In this document: piece by piece, positions 57,462 through 64,000 of the stretch
Numbering within the stretch: the stretch's first letter is position 1
How the letters are laid out: every line of letters begins with the position of its first letter
From: Gentiana macrophylla
Taxonomy: Eukaryota > Streptophyta > Magnoliopsida > Gentianales > Gentianaceae
Assembly: GCA_026214975.1 (NCBI GenBank)
Contig: CM047810.1
Location: 32,799,255-32,863,254, forward strand
Direction: 5' to 3'
DNA: 64,000 nucleotides
Notes under the pieces: model-generated
The model's database searches: none
What the model was told of the DNA's origin: nothing
The model's input: only the letters and a program-made list of their open reading frames with translations
Translations under genes and position numbers: made by a program

Positions 57462-59454
57462 TGTTAGGAAATCTGCGCGAGCGCAGTGAATTCAAAAATT
57501 TATTTCCTATCGACCCAAGATCGACTTCGTTTAAGCAATAAACAAATAGATAGTGAGCGGTGGTTACCTTGGTTGATCTAAAAGATCGACGCTTTGACCG
57601 TCTGGGAGAGTAGTTCTGCATAGAGCGCCCCAGTGTTCGGCCTCTACACCGCTAGTCCACACGAGCGACCCGCGGAATCCCATCATGGATTGCTATTGGA
57701 AAACTCCGGTTCTTTAGACCGGCCTTTCCCCCTCTCTCCAACTCTCATAGGATTCTCTCCAATTTTACACAAGAACTATTAGCTCTTGGAATTATGATGT
57801 ACAAAAGAGCTTGACACCCACCTCTTATTTATAGTGTATATGGCGCCCCTATCTAGTGTGGAGGAGAAGAAAAACCTTTTCCCAATAAAATAAGGAAAAT
57901 ATAATAGATTGATTTATCTCATTTATTATAATATCTCATATTAAATAAATCAGGATATTGTCAATATCTTATATTGAATATTCCAAGATATTGTCAATAT
58001 CTAATATTATTATCTTTATTTTATTACCATAAATCAATCGATTACACGTGTGTATATATCACATATATATATTACACAAAATAAATCTAATAATATCATA
58101 TATATATACACGCATACTTGCATGCATGCAAATCCAATTTGCATTTATGCACACACGCATGTATAGATCATATATCTATATTATTTTATTTTTATTAATA
58201 TCTAATATTAATAATAGGTAATATCATTAATTAAATTGCTGTAATCCAAAGTGTATCTTATACACAAATAAGTTGCGCCACCTTTAGCCATAAATTGGCT
58301 TCGGAATATTCTTTAATTAATATAATATTATTAATATCTTGTATTTAATTTATTCATAATAAATAAATACCACCATATTAATTTTACCACTATAACCTTT
58401 ATAGTCTCGAGATAAACTTTCCTTATTTGGTTATCATCTATAACCACATTTTAATCCGGCTAGATGTTCTTATGTGTGTGACCCGATAGGCTTCGAATAT
58501 GTTGGCCGTAGACACAAAGTGCAAATTACGAAAATGCCTTTCATGCCTAACGATCACGGGATAGCGTCAGCAACACACCGTGACCCCGATCATCGGAAGA
58601 GTCAAATGCAATGACTACTACCTTTCATGTGAAAGCGATTACCGTGTAACTTACAATCTATCATTTGTAATAATATCCATACGGTCGTTAGTCGAGTGTC
58701 AAAACATCAACGACCGTATCTTATAATCTGGATATCATGCTCTCTCGAAGTAACTCGTTTACTCCCACTTTGCAAAGATTCACGAGAGTAAGACATTCCT
58801 TATAAGAAGGCCATTTCGGATATTCGATCCCGAATCATAGGATACGCGATTCCCGGACGACCAATCATGTATACTCCGCGTGCTTGAGATCACACCCAAT
58901 CACTACCGCATGATCGCCCCATGGCTGAGGAAACCTCAATAGTGTCAAAGCATGACAATCCACACCGTGATGCCATGAAGACTCGGTCTTAAGGATAATT
59001 ACACAACCGCCACATAGTGTGACACTTATACGTGTAAGTGGGTCGATCTAACGTCGCATTCTCAATACACGTCCACGTCACGGTCCAAGTGTCTCTACAC
59101 TTCGATAGGCGAGATCTATCCACCGCCTTAAAGACGAAGACATCTAATACGTGCTGAAGTCTGTTTATACTATCAATGCCTGTTTGATAGTACATCGACT
59201 AGAGACATTTAAGTATCAAACTTATTAAAGTGATTAGAGATCTCATCAACCATAATCGCCTATCATGGTTTCTCTATCACGATTTAATACTAAGGGCGTT
59301 ATCATATAGCAATTCACAATTGGTCCTTTAAAAGAACATATATACGACAACATGAAAGCCATTTAATATATGTATAAACATAAAGAAATAGTAGAAATGA
59401 TCCGACCGGTCGGATCCGGTCCAACCCGATTGGGTTTAGGACACTATTTCAACA
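57462..59454 (-). repeat. Copia LTR, second copy
   Basis: Matches 50035-52006 along its length, with differences such as 'ctctggcggagcagtg' versus 'ctgcgcgagcgcagtg' and 'ctattcc' versus 'ctatttc' at the right end. It serves both units of the array. Confidence 0.85.
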
Positions 59455-62400
59455 ATCTCCCACTTGGCCTAAAACCAATCACTCGCTTTTACGAGACCAA
59501 GTTGAAACACAAGAATCTCATGTAATACTCGCAGCTTGACCACAGCCATAAGCGGATCGCTATCCATGGGGACTCGGACTATCTTCATATCACGTTCCAA
59601 ATGACCAAGTCAAAGGAACAACCTCAACACACACACGAATCTCACGGCGAGACCACTGGTCCTTGCTTCAAGCAATAAATCCACTTACTATATCAATTTA
59701 TCTGAGAAAGGTGGAAGAACCGTATAAGGTTCATGAATGAACCTACAGATCCATATCTTTGCTCGGCTAGCCTCTAAGGCACTTCTTGTGTTTTGGCTAA
59801 GTTGTAGAGTTTCTGAGTGACCCATAGGCTAGAACATTTCCACTCCTTTGTATCACTTAATCGAAGTATTTGCAAACCAGCATTGTAGCTCCCACTCGCG
59901 CTTCATAAGACTCGGGATATACGTGTATATCTACGTTTATTTAATTCCAAGTTTTAATAAACTAGGAAACTTTCCTTAACTTGTTTAAGGATATTCTCGA
60001 CATTTACGATTTAATTTCATACTTGCTCATGGCTATTCATGGACTATGAACATCCGGCATTACTATAAGATGGTTCTATCGCGATGTGAAGGAAACCTTC
60101 CATAAGCATCATCTTTTACCTTATCTTTAGGGACAGCGTCTAACATAGATAGATCTTGAGAACACCGGCTAGCGGTATCCCCTTCGAGATCTATGCTAAA
60201 CTCTTTTAGCATCACATCTATATAGGTAAACTATAATCTAACAAAGATTAAATCTATCTTTATAGATTCTCATTTCTAAAAATAAAAGCGCTAATCCAAG
60301 TGCTTTCAGTAAAGATCTTGAATTACCAAACATTAATTGATGTGACATGGGAGATGATTCATGAGAGAGATATCAATACCTTACTCAAAAATCATAACAC
60401 ACTCCCACTATCCTTCTTGCACATTGGGCATATCCTTCTTTTGACTAAATCAAACTCCTTTGATTATCAAACAAAGAAATCGTCTAGAGAAACTTGGTTG
60501 GGTCCATAGATGGATCTCATGGGCTTACATATCATGTTATTGTCTATGAACATCGAGCTTTCTGCCCAACATCTTCAACACTATCATATAGTCATGATAC
60601 GAAGTTATAACAAGTATTATCTCGAATAGAAGCCGGGCTCAGGCTTACGGGGACATTCCTACAGGTAAGGCAGACTAGGTTCATAACACAGTTATCTTTG
60701 AAGGAATCTAATTCGAGATATTATGGCTCTGGCCATATCTCTCAATCTTGCCTTTCAAACATTCTTTCATAAGTCGTGAGACATTCATTCTTCAAGATGA
60801 ACATACCAATGACCTTTTCGAGGCTTGAGGTTATCCACGAGACTTCTGAGAACTTTTGTGTGCCTTTGGCGAGTGTTATACACCTCATCGCTATGCGGCG
60901 TGCTACGCTCATGTTCCAATGGTTGAATATATCTTTGTGGATCTCAAAGCTGTTTTGAGATCGATTCACTCCCACTGTTTCTTTTGGAAGAAACACTTCC
61001 TCTAGAAAACGACATGTTTGGAGACAAACACCTTTTGCTCATTGAGACGAGTAAATAATATCTAGCGTACTTCTTTGAGATATTCCACAAAGTTGCATAT
61101 GTCGTACTAGGCTCCAAGCCTTTCGACTTTGCTTATGACAACTTCAAATCATCGGTTAAGACAGATTTGACATTATCCTCTTTCATATCTAATATGGAAT
61201 TTATTCAACCTTTATTCTTTGGAACTCGGTTAAGTATAAGGCACTATCCCGAAATGGGTAAAGGATACTTCGCATGGCTGCGTCAAACCTTTATCATATA
61301 AAGTGTTGTTTCCATTTTGGGAACACAATCCAATTGCGTATCCCAAAGATGGTATCCTTCAAGGAGAATCTTATTCCTTTCAGACGATTTACGAAACACC
61401 GCCAGGTATTAATTAATTCAATCCAATTGAAGATTAATTCCTAAGTAGCTCATCAATCTCATATTCGTACTAGCTCGAACTTTTGGGCTTTCGAATTATG
61501 CACTTATTTGAGTACACTTGACTATTTCTAAAAATAGTTGTAGAGATTAATAAACAATTATTTATGGCATTAATTGTCACAAGCCAACAAACATCGGTAT
61601 GTTCGGGCTTTAGACAATTTTTCTAGATTTTACAACCTTTTCGAAAAGGGTATTTTAGTCATCTTTAGATAAGATCACGTATAACCCACACAATTCATAA
61701 TCACATGGTTCAACATCATCGAATGACGTTTAATTACACGCTTCCCTTCCGGAGAGACTATGTCAGAACAACCACAAATATTAAGGATAATGACCACACA
61801 AATATTTAGTTGAGATCTCATCACATATATCAACTATATAGTGACAACGATCTAGTATGTTAGGTTCAAAGTTGACCTTCCAACTTTATCGAATAACATT
61901 TATTCTTTACAATTGAATGTGTCTACTAAATCCTAACAAATAACCGAACTTGTGTCCTTCATAAGAACCGGAACATAATAACATTTATTTAGTTCCACTT
62001 ATCGAGTTTACTAGATCGAATGTGGTAAGTGTTACAACGTTTGCTTCACCTTTCCATATCTCGTATTTAATCTTTCTAATTTAATCACACTCGCAAGATA
62101 TCATATATCTAAGAGTTGACTTGAACTTAGATAGATTTATCTCAACTCACTTGCCTATAATAGAAACTTCAATAAGTTCTCTATATTTAAGCACATGCCC
62201 TAACTCTCCCTTTTTAATCCTTTAAGCACTTGTAAATATTTCTTAGTGTAGTCTTCATAAGACTTAAGAAAGATCACAAGAGCTATGTCCTTGATTTCCT
62301 TTCATAAAGAAAATCTAAAGTTTATTAAATAGTTTATTTAACCTTTTAAATCGTATTTAAAACATTAACTATTTAATTAACCTTTAAGCAATGATAGAAT

Positions 62401-64000
62401 TAAGTCGATACTTAAATCTTACAATTTTGAAAACATCATTTCCAAAATTCGGTCTAGTCATTCTTATCCAACGTTTGAATAACTCGTCATCGTATGACCG
62501 AATGATTTTATTGGATCGTATCCTTATCACGAGCTTCCGTTTTCTTTAATAATTAAAGTCTTGGATTCTTGCATCGGATATGTAGTCTCGCTTGTCTCTA
62601 ACTACTATAACGGGATTGCTCGTGTCATTGCTTACTTTAAAAGGATTAAAATTACTTAACCATATTTGAGAAGCGTTTCTCAAAAGTAATGATCATAATT
62701 TGGTTTTACTAATCGAGAATAAAACATAAATATAAAGTTTGCTAACTACAACATAAAAATGAAAATAAATGAGTGTTGTGGTTTATACATAAAATCAAAA
62801 ATGGTCTTTTGGTTTATGATTTTGCTCCCACTAGTCAACTACTTCCAATTGACTTTCAAGAATATTTCAAAATTCTTTAGTAGTGGTGAGATCCAATCTA
62901 GTTACCTTGATTCCCGGCGGTGGTCGATCAACCAAGATAATTTGAAAGGTAGGTAACTATTTACCATTCACATCTCTATGTGATTCTCAGTGGTTGACTA
63001 GTCAACTCTTTGGCGATACACATCACTATGTGTTAGTCAACCCCTTGTCTCTAAAGTCAGACGGCCCTGACGGTGGCCAATCACCGAAAGACTCTAGTCA
63101 AGTCATAACCCAATATTCACGAGATCTCAAATACGATCATATCTCAATAACGATGATATACCCGAGGTAGGTCAACTCCCGGCGGTGGTCGATCAGTTGG
63201 ATCCGAACACAGGCTCTTCACCGTCGTTATAATATTGGGAGACAACGTTCCGACTTGATTTTTGTTGTGGAAGTATTTATGTAAATTAATTCACTTAATT
63301 AATTTTTAATTGCGGTCTCATCAAATATATCTATCTCTATAGACATACATCCTACACATTCATCTAGATCGTGCCTAGTCATGCATCTATCGTATCATAT
63401 AAAATAAATACAAGCACAAAATAAATAAATGCGTAAAGTAACCGGTATGATCATGGACTTTTCACAGAGTGCGGTTTCGAATACAAACCGAGCGAAACCA
63501 TGGTCACAATCAAGGTAGTATTGCAACCACCAATAGGATCTTTAATGCTCCATTCTACAATGAGATCTTTATTTTCGTCTTTCTTTGGTCTCCATCTTAC
63601 ATTCCATTCTTGTTACATTTAATTCTATCTAATAAAATAAATACACCCCGCCGCTTTGCGGGAGTCAACAGGAATGGGATAAATGCGAGAAAATAAACTA
63701 GGTCACGTTCTTCATAACGGCCTAGGACAATTTTTAAACCAACAGAAAAATTAAATCATTCACATATATCCTATCGATTGAGTCCACGATCGATCGGGGG
63801 TCCATATAATCATATTATATCTACTATATCTAATCCATACAATAAAATCTTATGAAAAAGATAAAATTAAAATTTAACTACTTGCGTCTTAATTAATCAA
63901 TTAACATTTAATCTATTAAATAATTTTATCCAATCAATTAACTAATTAACATTTAATTAATTAAATGATTTTAATCGAAATAAAATTAACGATTAATTTT
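59455..64000 (-). pseudogene. Internal region of the copia array, second copy, partial
   Basis: A collinear copy of 52007-56700. The RT-start area is at ~60660-60740, and the frame at 60996-60742 (LKNECLTTYERMF) matches the decayed pol just before it. A ~70-bp stretch at 53190-53270 in the first copy has no partner here, and the extra 'gaacaccggctagcggtatc' at ~60161 is absent from the first copy. The window ends before its primer site. Confidence 0.75.

Larger units (their letters stand above)
50035..64000 (-). mobile_element. Tandem array of a decayed copia retrotransposon family
   Basis: The order on the plus strand is LTR 50035-52006, internal 52007-57461, LTR 57462-59454, internal 59455 to beyond the window. 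The second unit follows the first collinearly, with scattered small substitutions and indels, over all of the ~6.5 kb visible. Each internal start has a polypurine tract and the full internal region ends with an initiator-Met primer site. So this is head-to-tail LTR-INT-LTR-INT sharing one LTR, and not two separate insertions. Coding content is badly decayed in both. It is inserted in the 5' LTR of the Tat element. Confidence 0.85.

Noticed and set aside
50035..64000. Reading the 7.4-kb repeated unit as one giant LTR or a segmental duplication
   Set aside because: Inside each unit there is a polypurine tract and LTR terminus at ~1.97 kb, and a tRNA-Met primer site at the end of the full internal region. 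These mark ordinary LTR and internal parts, so a tandem retrotransposon array explains it better.
1..64000. CRISPR arrays, rRNA, tRNA genes, bacterial insertion sequences or operons
   Set aside because: None was seen. The direct repeats present are retrotransposon tandem repeats without unique spacers, and gene structure is eukaryotic throughout.

Overview
The window is nuclear DNA of a flowering plant, most likely a eudicot. It has spliced genes with GT-AG introns, AT-rich spacers and heavy nesting of LTR retrotransposons, and no bacterial or organellar gene organisation. I cannot name the species. Only four stretches look like host genes; most of the rest is mobile DNA in various states of decay.

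Layout. 1-8.1 kb: a non-autonomous LTR retrotransposon (minus strand, LTRs 189-792 and 7025-7638) that kept only a broken gag, carries three blocks of short tandem repeats and contains a fragment resembling the plant MPS1/TTK protein kinase. It is inserted in an older copia LTR whose halves lie on either side. 8.1-15 kb: a Tat-type LTR remnant, a duplicated repeat, a near-perfect ~90-bp-arm hairpin and the tail of a Tork-like copia element. 15-19.2 kb: two unrecognised ORFs, a decayed Helitron helicase and AT-rich repeats. 19.9-21.2 kb: a small Mutator-like MITE with 9-bp target duplications and a short gene for a secreted peptide.

21.6-26.4 kb (minus): a TRF-like (TRFL) Myb/SANT gene with intact 3' exons, internally duplicated segments and frame breaks. 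26.7-29.6 kb: a Stowaway-like MITE and the 5' half of a copia element. 29.86-32.74 kb (minus): a seven-exon translin gene, complete in structure but with two single-base frame disruptions. 33.1-34.2 kb: another copia LTR fragment. 36.06-39.64 kb (plus): an intact four-exon receptor-like cytoplasmic kinase of subfamily VII, closest by eye to PCRK1/PCRK2, which act in pattern-triggered immunity.

41.1-50.0 kb: a Ty3/gypsy element of the Tat lineage (minus) with gag, protease, RT, two RNase H domains and integrase, followed towards its 3' LTR by tandem repeats and an extra gene on the opposite strand. Its 5' LTR is cut by 50.0-64 kb: a head-to-tail LTR-internal-LTR-internal array of a decayed copia family, continuing past the window end.

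The host genes are not an operon and show no common pathway. The insertion order can be read: the copia LTR at the left end predates the gag-only element inside it, and the Tat element predates the copia array inside its LTR. Several frame breaks in otherwise well-kept genes are one-base losses in short homopolymers, so base-level assembly error must be kept apart from true pseudogenisation.
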